DNA of 64,000 nucleotides, taken from Gnetum montanum. Its lineage: Eukaryota; Streptophyta; Gnetopsida; Gnetales; Gnetaceae. A model generated the notes under the pieces. That model saw only the letters and a program-made list of their open reading frames with translations, did not search any database and had not been told where the DNA came from. Within the stretch, counting starts at the first letter, position 1, and every line of letters begins with the position of its first letter. The DNA is taken from assembly GCA_015680685.1 (NCBI GenBank), contig MNCI01013629.1, positions 824,944-888,943 of the forward strand, in the 5' to 3' direction. The position numbers were made by a program, and so were the translations under genes. This document shows positions 46,070 to 58,700 of this stretch, one piece after another.

Positions 46070-46518
46070 ACCCATTTTAAGGTCCTAGTAGACCAAATGG
46101 TATGCTGGTTTAAGGTCTCAACAAACCGTGGTGTACAAGTTTAAGGTCCTAGTAGATCATTATGCTATTTTATCATTGTAGTGGATGATTCCTGTGCTAG
46201 TTTAAGGTCCTAGCAGATTGTTGTGCTAGTTTATCATCGTAGCGGATGGTGGATCGGCTAGTTTAACGTCATAGCGGATGTGCATTGTCATTTTTACGTC
46301 ATGGTGGACATTCTATGTTAGTTTATAGTCATAGTGGACTTCCTTTGCTAGTTTTACATCATAGCAGATGAGCTGTGCCAGTTTTACATCTTAGTGGACG
46401 AGCTTTGCCAGTTTTACGTTGTAGCGGATGAGCTTTGCCAGTTTTACGTCATAGCGGACGATTGCTTACCTTTGCCAGTTTTATGTCGTAGTAGATGTTT
46501 TCTTATCTTGCTCATGCA
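46070..46518 (-). repeat. Post-integrase repeat array of element G
   Basis: About twelve units on - (TCCGCTACGACGTAAAACTG near the pol stop, grading to GGACCTTAAAC farther on). The polarity of change is the same as in A and C. Confidence 0.88.
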
Positions 46519-49500
46519 TCAGATGTAGTATGACTTGAGGTATGAATGATTTACAAGATTTGTGAACTCGTTTCCATCCATGTCTGCCAGTTTGAAGGCC
46601 CCATTTCTGTAGGATTTTGTGACTATGAACGAACCTTCCCAATTTGCTGAGAATTTGTTCACATGCTTATGGACAGCCTTGAGAACAAGGTCTCCCTTCT
46701 TTACTGACCATTGTTGGGGGTTTTAATGATGTTTCTACCATTTCCTATTCTAATATTTCTCTATGTGACCAAGTGTCTGTGTACGATCCTCCTCTATGGA
46801 GTCGAGGTCGATGATCCTCGATAATCCTCAACTCATTGTTTTGGGCTTCGCTCACGACGTTCGACAGGATCATTCGAAGTGAGGGTAACTGAAACTCAAG
46901 AGGTAACATAACTTCAGATCTATAAATAAGACTATAAGGTGTCTTACCTATCGTGGTCCTGTACGTCGTCCTGTAAGCCCACAGCACATAGAGGATTTTC
47001 TCATGCCATCGCCTCTTACTGTTCTTAAGCATTTTCTTGAGCAAGTTGATGATGGACTTGTTCATAGCTTCTTCTTATCTGTTTTCTTGTGGATAGTATG
47101 GCGAGGAGAATGACTACCTAATGCCAAGATTGCTATAGAAGGTTTTGGTTTCTGCACTACTGAACTGTGGCCCTTTGTTGGTCACAATAGTCATGGGAAG
47201 CCCAAACCTTGTCACGATGTTGTCTAAGATGAAGTAGAAAACCTGTTGGGATGTAGTCTTCCTTAGGGGAATAGCCTCCACCTACTTTGGAAAATACTCA
47301 ATGGTGGTGATAATGAAGCTATGCCCTGTAGAAGACTTAGGTGTGATAGGTCCTATGATGTCTAGTCCCCATTGCTGGAAAGGCCACGTGATCTGCATTG
47401 GATGCAACTCTATTGGCAAAACGTGTATAAGATTTGCATATCTTTGACACATATCACAAGTCTTGACTTTGGCTAGGCAATCATGCTCCATGTGAGGCTA
47501 ATAGTACCCTAGGCATATGATTTTTGCAGCCATAGCCCTAGGTGCTATGTGTCCACCAGACAGTCTCTCGTGTACTTCATTAATGAACTTCTACGCTTTC
47601 TCCTTGTTTACGCATGCTAGCAATATCCCATCATAGGAGCATTTGCATAAGGCATTATCTCCCATGAGCATGTATTGCTGAGCACGCTTGCAAACTCTAT
47701 GGGTAGATGTTAATTTTCTTGGGGGCTCACCATGTTGTAGGTAGGCTTTAATGTTGGCGTACCACTCTTGGTGTTTGCACCGCTAACAAAGGCTATGTGT
47801 GCTGCCTAAGTAATAGGCTCTGTACACTCGGTAATCGAATATGGAAAAATTATGAACAAGTGTATTGGCACATTCAATGCTAGGATGGCCAAGGCATCTG
47901 CTGCAGTGTTTTCGTTGCACGGCATGTGTTAAACGTCCATTGTTGTGAACTTTTTAAGTAAACTTTTCACTAGGTCGCAGTAGGGCTACAAATGTGTAGC
48001 TTTATAAGTGAAGACTTCTATGATTTGATTCACGATTAGTTATGAATCCCCATGAATTGCTAGGTGTTGGATGCTTAATGCTTGGGCTACTAAGAGGTCC
48101 TTGAGTAACCCTTTGTACTCTGCCACATTTTTTATACAAAGGAACACAAAATGATAAGAAAAAGGTTGCATTTCCCCCAAGGGGAACGTAATGATGGCAG
48201 CTGCACTACCTCGTCACATGGTCGAGGTACTATCGAAATGCAAAGTAGCTTCAAGTTGTGATGGGACAGCATTGATAATGCTAACATGCTTGTCAGGGAA
48301 TTCAGGATCTATGATTGCCCAATCATTGACGGGTGAGGTCATGAGTTGCATTGCTATAGCTTGACCCTTTGTCGATGATTGGCTCACATAATGAAAATCA
48401 AATTCCACTATTATGGCTTTCCACTAGGCTATCCCGCTACTTTCATATAGATTATTCATGATGGCCTGAAGTACATTGCTTTTGCAAATAATGCTAACCT
48501 TGCTACGAAATAGATAATGCCTCCATTTTTCTGATGCAAAGACTAGAGCAAGGTAGTTTCTCTCCACCTTGTTGTATCTTGCCTCATGTGCTATCAATGC
48601 ATGACTTAGATAATACACTGGAATGTTAGAGCTATCATCTCATCTCTAACATAACAGTGTTGTGATAGACATGTCTGAGATGGCAAGGTAGATAAAGAAA
48701 GGCTTATCTCTTTGCGGTGGGTACACAGTTAGGAGGTGTAAAAGTGCTTTCTTTAGATTATCAAAGGCTTGTTGGCATTGCATTGTCCATTCAAAGTTAA
48801 CCCCCTTTTTCATTAGATGTTGCATGGGATGTAACTTCTTAGTCAACTTTGCTATAAACCTTCTGATGAATTATACTCTACCTTGTAACCCGTGCAATTA
48901 TTTAAGGTTTGTAGGGGGTACTAGAATAACGATGGCTTTGACTTTGTCAGGGTTTACCCGTATTCCAGCCTCTGATACTATAAACCCTAACATGCATCTG
49001 ATTCTCACTCTGAAGACACACTTTTTTGGGTTAAGGTGTAAATTGTACATCTAGCAACACTTGAGAACTACATCTAGATCATTGGGATGATCAGTGGCCT
49101 CTTTAGATTTGATTGCTATGTCATCCATGTAATCATTCAGTGTTTCTAAGATGTAGTTGCTAAAGATGTATGTCATGGCTCTCTGGTAGGTTGCCCTGGC
49201 GTTTTTGAGCCCAAAGAGCATCATAGTATAATAGAAATTTCCCCATGGGGTCATGAAGGTTGTTGTTAACTGATGCTATGGGTTGATGCTAATTTGGTTG
49301 TAGCTAGAGAAACTATCCATAAAGGATAGCAAAGCATGACTAGCCATAGTGTCAATGAGTTGATTAATACTCAGTAGTGGAAAATCATCCTTGATCGTTT
49401 CCTTGTTCAGATCCTGGAAGTCTAGACAAATTCGTATTCCTCCCATTTTCTTAGAAACCACAATGATGTTTGACATCCACTCTGAGTAGTCAACTTCTTG

Positions 49501-49994
49501 GATGAAACCAGCCTAATAGAGCTTGGTGATTTCATCCCATACGGCTAGTGCGATCTTTGGTTTAACCTTGCGAGCCTTCTCCTTAATGGCTTTCATCTGT
49601 GGATCTAAGATAATGTTGTGCTGTATGAGCCTTGGATCTAAACCTGGCATGTTGTTATAAGACCACATGAATACTTTGATGTTATTCTGCAATACTTTGG
49701 CTACATCTTTGTGCATTTGCGAATCTAGGAGGGAGCTAAGAGTTAACATTTTTATTTCCCCCTGGATGTGGTCATAGGTGTCTCAATGAGAGGTTCCTTA
49801 GTTACATCCCCGACCTCTAAATCTAGGGCATGGACCAAACTTTCAGGCCAGTCTAGGGATGTTGATAAGGACGCTACAGTGCTTTCTGCATATGATCCCC
49901 AGTCTATTGACTTGGGGTCTTGCAAGCTGACTATGTGGACCTATTAAAGCTAGAGGTGAAGAAAGATCATGGTGCATTGCCATTCTTGCTCAAC
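46519..49994 (-). pseudogene. pol: pol of element G: RT, RNase H, second RNase H, integrase
   Basis: Starts VEQEWQCTMIFLHL-like at 49994, just after a decayed acceptor (GGCAA for GGCAG). RT has SNIIVVSKKMGGIRICLDFQ, LLSFMDSFSSYNQI, and the YMDD box at 49131-49120. The RNase H region reads YNKVERNYLALVFASEKWRH. The second RNase H (FVFLCIKNVAEYKGLLKDLL) is near 48150-48090. Integrase has CLAKVKTCDMCQRYA (zinc-binding end), GLDIIGP, and TNKGPQF where the second Asp is replaced by Asn. The final NWEGSFIV..NHSYLKSYYI stops at TGA 46521-46519. One frame holds from 49749 to about 48214; a frameshift follows before integrase. Confidence 0.9.
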
Positions 49995-50109
49995 TTGCCA
50001 CAATGAGATGAATACCTAGTCAAGGGACACCTATTTGTAGCAACAATGCATAGTAAGCATTTGTAAAGCAGCAATAAGATGTGAACAGTTGAAGTAATCA
50101 TAAAGCATG

Positions 50110-50405
50110 ATATAGAATTTGTAACTTGCCAGTTTAAGGTCGTAGCGGACCATCTTAATGCAAAAGCATAAAACTACTAGTTTAAGGTCTTTGTGGATCG
50201 CTAACGAGTTAAATTTGCTAATTAAAAGTATTAGTTTAAGTTATTTATGGATCATTAACTTGATAGAGGCTGTGGGTTAGAATTTGCTAGTTTAAGGTCT
50301 TTGCGGACTATCTGAATGCAAAAGTTTGAAGCTGCTAGTTTAAGGTCTTTGTGGATCGACTAGTTAGTTATTTTTGCGAAGGCCAATGGCTAGTTTAAAG
50401 TGAGT
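50110..50405 (-). repeat. RT-proximal TAAACTRGC repeats of element G
   Basis: About six units on - of the form AAAGACCTTAAACTAGTAG or GACCTTAAACTGGC, matching C at 11310-11660. They separate pol from the promoter of the antisense gene. Confidence 0.85.
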
Positions 50406-50538
50406 CGAAGGTTTCAGTTGGGCCCACCTGCCATAATGTAAGTAGTGCTGCTATGCTATGGGGGAGTGCTATGCTATACGAGATGTCCCACATTAATCGG
50501 GGAGAGAAAATGATAGGTTTCTTGTCACCATTTTCGGC

Positions 50539-50546
50539 TATAAATA
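50539..50546 (+). promoter_or_regulatory. TATA box of the antisense gene in element G
   Basis: CGGCTATAAATAAGGG lies about 130 bp upstream of the first ATG (50678) and is directed into the antisense gene. Two GCTATGCTATG words (about 50448 and 50469), typical of the LTR of this family, lie just upstream. Confidence 0.65.
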
Positions 50547-50576
50547 AGGGCTTACCCCCGATAAATTTTTCATTTT

Positions 50577-53500
50577 CATCGTAACAGCGCAGAGCTTTCA
50601 TTCAGAGCGTAGAGCGATTATGCTAACTAAGAGCAAGGCGATTTAGTATAGCGTCCAAGAAAGAATTAGCAACTAAAATGATGGCTCTGAGGAGAGAACA
50701 CAAACACCTAGCACTCACCAAGATGGATGAAGTAAAGGAGACCCTAGGGCATGTGTCGTAGGCATGCATTATAGTGCAAGACGAGACCCCATAGGCCCGG
50801 TAAGTTGCTATGATATTATTTGCTTTTCTATGCTGCTACTATTACTTCTACTTTCTCTGATTTTGTTTTTGTGATTTTTTTTATGCAATCTATGTTTCCT
50901 ATTATCATTTTTGTTGTTATTTTTTCCATTACACCATTGCTGTCGTCGATTCAACCATGATAGTGTACAGACGCAACGCTAAGGTTGCATGCAATGCTTC
51001 CAAGAACGTCATTGCTATGGCTGCCCTATCGCAGAAGCTTAGGCAATTCTGGAAACTTGGCATGAGAATAGCGTAGCATACGACCCTCAAGGGGGTTCGA
51101 CCATGCACGTGATTTGATAGTGTAACACATGTCTATCACGACGCAATGCAAATCATTTTGTTAGGAAAAATATTTCTCGAAACTAGTGTGGTGCATTGAA
51201 TTCTTTCTTATCAAAAGATTTGTGTTTATCTTTTCATTGCTCTACTAGGCTAATTCTAGTATGCTATCACCTTCGTGTTTTTTGCTATGCTACATGCATG
51301 GAGAGAGTCATGTTATACTATCTACTAACTACTAATTCTGCTACGCTATATGCAAATCCCACTCGAACATGATGTTAACATTTGCATCTTTGTTATGCAG
51401 GGTGATGATAAGGCCAATCTTAATTGTCCTAGAAATCATAGGGGTCCTGTGCTGCCTAAGAGAATTGGTGGCCAATGTTCCTCCACCCCATGCGCGTGTG
51501 GGGCAATAGGTGGTTTGGTTCGAGGAAGGTGCACACGAATTCCTACAATTTCTCCTCCAGTACTTCAGTGTGATAGTTTGGTCACACTTGTTGGAGGAGG
51601 TAGTAGCCATAGTGAAAAAAACCCTCTTGCTTGGGGCAAATCAGGGTATTCTAATATTTTTGACGGATGGAGAAATTAGGAGCAGGCAGGGAGAAGGATC
51701 TAGTGAGTGCTCAAAAAATTTGAGACATCTAGCTTGGATCTAGGAGATGCCTGAATACAATTTCTACCATCTGTACAACACTTTGTTTATTGCCTGCCAC
51801 ATGGGGACTTGTTTTCAAAACCCACCAAGAATCATTTACTGTGTCGGCGAGTGAGTTCTATAAACATATTCCGCTATGCTATGTAAAACTTACTACGCTA
51901 GGCAAATGTTAACAATGTGTTTTTGTTACCAAGTTTTTTATCAACAAGGATGGACTTCACGGTGACACGGATGCGTTGGCCTTGGCATGGATGGCACTAT
52001 GGGAGTTTTCTTCCCCTGAGAATATGTGTGCAGGCATGATAGGCCAATGTGAGGGTGAGTACAAAACCTACCGAACCTAGTACTCCTAGCTCTACAATAG
52101 ATGCAAGGAGTTTGGTTGGTTGGATAGGGATTGAAAATTCCTTAGGCCAATCATTGTTGGAGATGTATTGGTGGATCTTCCACCATTTCCATCACCGTTT
52201 AAACCTAGTAAGCTAAACAGTGAGTTCCTTGCATGTTTGAGTGTTACTCTTGTTTTCATGCTATTTTTGTTTTTATCTAATTTTTCTCTTTTTTTTCTTG
52301 TGCAAATTGCTACAGTAGTGAAGAAGTCCAAGGAGATGATGGTGATCATCTTTAGGCATCATGAGGCCAACATCTACTTCAAGTACGAGGAGGTAGATGA
52401 GACTCAACACTAGCTTTGCAGCAGGGCCTCAAAATCGTTGACCAAATACCTTTAGAATGCTGGACTCATGGATTTGTTCCTAGCCATGAACCTAAGCATC
52501 CTTGCTACTAAGATGCTAGCCCTAGCCGACTCATTTTCTGAAAAGGTAGACTGCTTCTGCACATGTGTGCACGGTGTGCTCTTGGTCCTTAAAATCAATG
52601 ACCAACTATTTGCAGACATCTTCAATGTCTCTGTTGATGGTTTCCTCATGGGGGCAAAGACCAAAAAAGAGGCAAACCATCAGGAGGACATTGAGGAGTA
52701 GGTAGGGGTGGCCAAAGGACGAAAGGGGATCCTTATGGAAAAAGTGAATCTGAGAGTAGCCAAAGACATTTACCCCATCTTTCGTACCCATGCTTTCCCC
52801 AAGCTACTTTCCCAAGGAAAGATCATTGGGATTGAGCAAGCTTGGGTGATGAGGGAGGTCATGGAAGAGCAGGCCCACTACAATTAGGCTAGGCATCTCT
52901 ACAAAGGCCTGCAAGCTAAAATGGTCACACTTCATAAGAAGTATGAGTCCCGTTTCAACATGCATCATGCCTTTTACATAGCTTGCTTGTGGCGTTTCGC
53001 GGAGTTCTTGGTGGTCTGTGAGAACGGAGTCTGGGTTATGCAAGATCGCAACCAGATTTCCAAACCATGGATCTGCCAAGTCTTCCAGACCACCCAAGCC
53101 CAGGATCCTCCAGAAGCAATTCGGAAGTCATTTTCCATGATGACTAAGGATCAGGTGGCCCACAACTTTCGTGGCTAGGATAGTGTGGGACAGGTTCCCT
53201 CTGCTAATATAGGTAGCATATCATAAGGGATATGCCTTATTGTTGAATTGGTGGCCACCAAGTTGTGGCGAAAGAGGCCTCATCCAGCTGAGGAAATTTC
53301 CTATATAGAAGAAGGAGAGGGGCAAACATTGTAGTTCAAGCTATGTAGGGTGCAGCCCCCCATTGGTAAATGATTTTTTTATTTTTCTTGTTTCTTCGCT
53401 TATTTGGTTAATGCTTGCTACACTATGCTACGCTAGGTAGCGTAGCATAGCGTAGTGTCAATTTTAAGTTAACATGCTAAGACTAATGCAAACTTGCTTT

Positions 53501-55311
53501 GTTTCTAGAGGAACAAGAAGAAGAAGAAGGCGATGAAGAGATGTCGGTCCTTGAAATGGGGGCAACTAATAAGGATGCAGGGGCCCTAGCCACAGAGGAA
53601 AGGACCTTGATCAAGAGAGAAGGAAACCCCACCACAAAGGAATGGGCTTCCATTGACAAAGAAAATGCCCCTGTTGATGAGGGGGATGTTTCGGTCAATG
53701 AGGAGGATTCCCCCACTGATGAGGAAGATGATGGTGCCTTAAAAAGAAAGGCCCTAGCGAATAAAGAGGAAGCCTATCTCAACGAGGAAGGAACCTCTGT
53801 TGATGATCCTTTCACTAAGTTCAATTCAACACTGGATGAACAGATGAACGTGGAGGGTGTTGCCATAGTTTTAAGCTAGCAAGAAGAGGATCTACGACTA
53901 GAAGTTGGTGAGTTTGACTATATTTTTGACAGTATGTCGATGGGAGACCCCCCTGATATCACCCCTGAGGGTTTGTTGGGTAGGAGCCTTTGCATTGTCG
54001 TTTGTGTTTCTCATCGACTTCATTGTAGTCCATCTTATCATAACTGATGCATTTAGTTATGTGGCAGACATCGCTATTAACACTATAGGACCTTTCTCGA
54101 TCTAGCTGGAACCATGGGCCAAGACCCCTAACAAACTTATATTCATGCAAGGGGTTGCCAACAACATGATTGACCATCTCAAACAGGTCGATCCGGAAGT
54201 GGGTAAGTGAAGTGACTTTGCTAGGATTTTAGCTTACTATGCTAGACTTCCTGAGTTGCTAAACTTTGCTATGCTATTGTAACTAATGTGATTTTATGTC
54301 TGATAATAGCCTCTCACCTCAAGTGGGACCCAAAATAAGTAGTAAAGGTGGACGTTGTGCCTACATTCCCACTTGAAGTGACCGAGGTGCCTCGTCGCAT
54401 ATATGATGAGGCTAGTAAATGTGCATTGCACTCAGCATGCTCCTTATGGGAATGTAGGCATGTGAATGAAGACCTATGGAAACAGGTCCAGAGGCAAGAG
54501 AGAAAAATGGCCAATCTGATAGCCAAGGTGGGAGACCTCCATTCCAGGAATGAGTTCCTCCTAGCCTACGATACCAACGATGGAAATTGGTGCACGACCA
54601 TCATTGATTATGTAAGATATTGGATGGCTGTGCGACACAACAATGAGGCCACCCAAGAGATAATTGAGTAGTGGATGCAGATGGAATTGTTAGCTTAGAA
54701 GAACCAAGACTAGAAGGATTATAGTGCTAGAGTTTACAAGTGGGGGTAGTCCTAGAAAAACCATAAGCACATGTATAAGCTGGAACATGCCACCTATCGT
54801 AAACAATATCAAGATGCTTCAGTGAAGTTGTTTACTCATGAAGCATTCCTAGATGCTATTGGTGCTTCTGAGGCCTATAAAAACTTCATGCAGCAGGTGA
54901 TAGTCACTGAGTCACCTAAAGGAGAAGTGAATCTTCCCATAGGTGAGACTGTGACTGCCTCCTTTTCTCTGGGATTGCTAAGACGGATGGCCATCGAAAA
55001 GGAGAAAGCTGCAACAAATGCTAAACCAAGTGAAAGACATTAGGTAGATATCATAGAGGAGGAGGTCTAGCACCACCTTGGGATTGGATTGGATCACATA
55101 CCACCCAAGGCAGATACAGGGCTATCTCAAGTCAGTCACTTTCTACGATGCAACAGTTTATGTTTTTCTAGCTATTATGTGTAACTCTAGCTGACTACTT
55201 CATGTTTATGGTGCATATTCCAGATGAAGAAGCAGGGCCCCTCGATGGTAAAAATGATGATGCAGAAGAAGATGATGTAGAGGGAAATGATGAAGGGGAA
55301 GATGACTTGTG
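50577..55311 (+). pseudogene. Antisense multi-exon gene with an FCP1-like HAD phosphatase domain and acidic tail
   Basis: The gene runs opposite to its host element, between gag-pro and pol. Exons inferred: ATG 50678-50799 (MMALRREHKHLALTKMDEV); from 50971; to 51850 for the exon after acceptor TTATGCAG 51400; 51934-52219; 52316-53365; 53509-54202; 54310 to about 55130; 55224-55311. Donors include GTAAGT (50800, 54203) and GTGAGT (51851, 52220). Introns at 50800, 52220, 53366 and 54203 keep frame across the join. The third exon reads RPILIVLEIIGVLCCL, EEGAHEFLQFLLQYFSVIVW and YNTLFIACHMGTCFQNPP. These match the order of FCP1/NIF-type phosphatase motifs (DxNG, Trp-Ser, LxDD..NPP), but both catalytic Asp positions are changed (Glu at 51432, Ala). 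Later exons are unrecognised; exon 53509 and the last exon are rich in Glu/Asp. About 20 stops and one frameshift show decay. Confidence 0.75.
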
Positions 55312-55707
55312 ACAATAGGGCTTTTGATTTTTTGTATTTTTTATGTTTTTGTAAAACTGTTGCAAACATTATCTAAGTGAAGTTTTGAATGAAAAATGAA
55401 TTTTGGAAAGATCGATGCTAATCTAGTTTATGCATTTCATATGTTATCTATGCGATTAGTTTCTATGTTTTTCATTTTAGTTTTAGGCCATTTCGGGCCA
55501 TGGCTAGTTTTAGGCCATTTCAGGCCATGGCTAGTTCTAGGCCATTTCAGGCCATTTCGGGCCATCGCGTAAATAGGTGTGTCAATGGTTTTAGAAAAGT
55601 AAATTAGTGTGCCTAGCATAGATGGAAGAATGTGAAGTAAATGAGTGATAAATTTATAATGGATGTTAACTGGTCAAGAAGCAGTGGGGTTGCTACGCTA
55701 TGCGTAA
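55312..55707 (-). other. 3' flank of the antisense gene and protease-proximal repeats
   Basis: 55320-55430 is the likely 3' UTR of the antisense gene; its reverse complement is recognisable in C at 11169-11290. 55485-55565 holds four copies of AGGCCATTTCRGGCCATGGC with CTAGTTTTAGGCC between them, the protease-proximal repeat tract. 55590-55707 shows no clear feature. Confidence 0.65.
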
Positions 55708-58700
55708 CTACTTCCTAACCCATCGCGGGTTTGGTGAGGTGTAGGACCGAGATGCTTTGCCAGGGCATTCATCAACATTGTTGTCCTTCACTTGGAAGGG
55801 GAACTCGGCCCATGCATCTTTGTTTTCTGATCCAGCATGCTAGTCTAGCTCTTTCGCTAAAACATTAGTATCTATAGAGATAGGCGCCTTGCTCTTGGAG
55901 GTTATGACCTCCAAGCCCTGTTCCATATCTACGTTATTGATCTCTTGCGTTGCCACCTCGTCACCATGGATTATCACCTCCCTTCCTGCATAGGGTAGGT
56001 GGATCTCTTGATATATGGACAAAGAGATAACCCTAAGTTGCACTAACCATGACCTCTCCAAGATCAGGTTAAACCCGGGCATTGCTTCTACCATGATTAA
56101 CGTTGCATTAGTGGGGAACTAGTCCCTTGCCACAAAGTCAATGTGGACCATGCCTTTCACTACAACCCATGCCCTGTTGAACGACTTTAAGCATGACGTT
56201 GTCATGGGTTTGATATGGTTGACCAAACCTAGCTTATCCACAATAGGGAATGGGATGACGTTTGTAGCAGATCCATCATCAATGTGTACCCTTCGGATCT
56301 TATCCTGGCCAACCCGAATTTTGATGAAAAGAGGTGTTGTAGTCACCTAACCCTTTTCAGGGTCTTTCATAATGGAATCATCGCAAAACATTAATTGGGA
56401 TGGCTTTGGTCCTGCAAGCACAGAAGGAAGCATAACTGAGTGGATTGCTTTTTGTTCTGCTGGCATGTTCTCGTCAATTGGGATTACTGTTAACATGTGA
56501 ACCAAAGCCTCACGGTGTGCAGTCAAAGTCATAATCAGGTCATATAGCCTCAAAGTTTTGTTCTTCTACCTCAAATCCTGTTTGACCTGAGTAAGAGCAT
56601 TTAACAGGTTAGGGCCACCTCCCTATTTACTACCTTTATCCTCTTCCATTCATCCAAGGAGATGAATTTCCTGAGGAGGGATAGTTTCAGCTCTGGGATT
56701 AGACCCTTTCAGGTGAGGTGGCAATGACCATGCATATGTAGCAATGTTATCTTTTGGCAATGAGGAAGTAGATGCAAAGGACGAGGACATAGGTTTAGAA
56801 GTCCCTGGAGTGATACATTCCATTAATGCCTCAGCTATCAAACATTCTTCTCATTTCTTTGGACAAGAAGACTATTGTGTTGTCTTATGCGGGGTGGGAG
56901 CTGTTGAATGACTCAGCACCCTGATGAAAAATGGTGCTAACGGTGTTAATGAATGCGATGGTGGTGCAGTTTTGCTAACAGGTGGTGTAGGGGTAGATGT
57001 TTGGGGAGGAACTATCAGGACAAACAGTTGCTGCAAAATTTGTTTAGCCGTTGGTGGCACTGGTGCACTACGCTAAGGCACATGAATCAAAAATGGCTAT
57101 TGGGGTGGTTTAGGATTACTATCAATGCCGATGGTGTTGATGATGTAACCGGCGTTGTTGGCATTAAAAGGATCCATGTAGACATGCAAAGACTGATTTT
57201 CTAGATGCATTGGGTTGCTTTTATCTAAAACTAGTTTCCCTTGATCAATCTTCCTTTGGATGTCATCTTTTAATGCCATGTAGTAATCCATGTCATGACC
57301 ACACTATTGATGGTAGTCACAGAACTACTCCAGTCTGAAATTCTTAGGAACTGGTGGCTCATTGGGCAAGGCCAAGGAGTGGTTCCTATGAAGTTTGCAG
57401 TACCATTGATGTTTTTTGACTCCCTCCACTGACATCTGCTTGTGTTGGATATACCCTACCACCAGTAATTGCTTCAGAAGTTTTGAAGGTTTAATGGGTA
57501 GTTGGGTATACTTGGAATAATCTTTACGCTCAAAGTTTGGCTTAGGCAGTGCAGATGCTTCGGATGTAAGTGTGGAGGGTTGAACTGCATTGCCCTGTTT
57601 GGGCGCAAGGTTAGGTGCTTCTATAGCCACTTTCTTGTTGTTCTTGTTGTTATTGGGTTTGGCTTTCTTTGTCATAGTGGCCACTGTGGCTGTTGTAGCC
57701 TTGCCCTTGTCCTTCTTTGCAAACGTGTTCTTGTATGCAACATAAGCTGAGTCTTTGCTTGCCTTGGCCATGTCTTGTATGCTCTTTGCCTGGGTGAAAT
57801 CCTCACTAAGAGTCTGGGGAGCAAGATAGTATAGTTTGGACTTGATGAAGTCATTCACTGCACCCTTAAAGATAACCAGCAAATGAGCCTCCGTGATGGG
57901 CTCGTAGATCTCATTAAGGGTAGCAATCCATTGATGTATGAATTTTTGGACTAGTTCTAGTGGATCTTGCTTCACGTTCATTAGCTAGAATGCTTGATCC
58001 AGATGTGGAGATGCTTGATCTAGACATGGATAAGCTAGAATGCTTGATCCAAACATGGAGATGATGTAGATAGTTGGGGAGTTACTGGGACAGCTCCTAT
58101 CTGTGATGTGGCAGGGGTAGCGATGTGATCCATAGGCAGTGCCATTGAGGTGGCCCCTATGAAAGGCACTGCTTGTGCTATCCATCACCTGATAGGTGGT
58201 GCTATTGGAGCAGCCACTGGTTGTGCTATGGGGTAGGCCGTTTGTGCGGCCAATGGGACAAACCATAGTTCTACGCTTGGTTGTATCATTTGTGGGATTT
58301 GGTACATTTGGTGGTGAATGTAGTGGGACATCTACGATGGCTGTGAAATAGGAGGAGAGGAAAATAGGGTCCACCATGTGGATGGGCCTGGGCCCACCGC
58401 TGATGGTGGGACAGGTGTAGACACAAGGACAGAAGTGAAAACTGCATGCAAATGTGAGGTAGGTATAGTGTGAATATAGGGTAGGGTAGCCGTGATAGGT
58501 GTGTGATACGATGCATGAATGGACTAGGGAATAGTTTGCGGAGGGGTAGTGGCTGAGAATGAGACAAGAGAGTAGGCATGATGATACACCAAGGGCATGG
58601 CATGGCTACTCGTTGCCAAAAAAACTATGGGTTGTGATGAGGCAGATGTGATCATAAAGGGAGCAATGGTAGAAAGTGGGTTTGTCCAGAAAGGCAGAGT

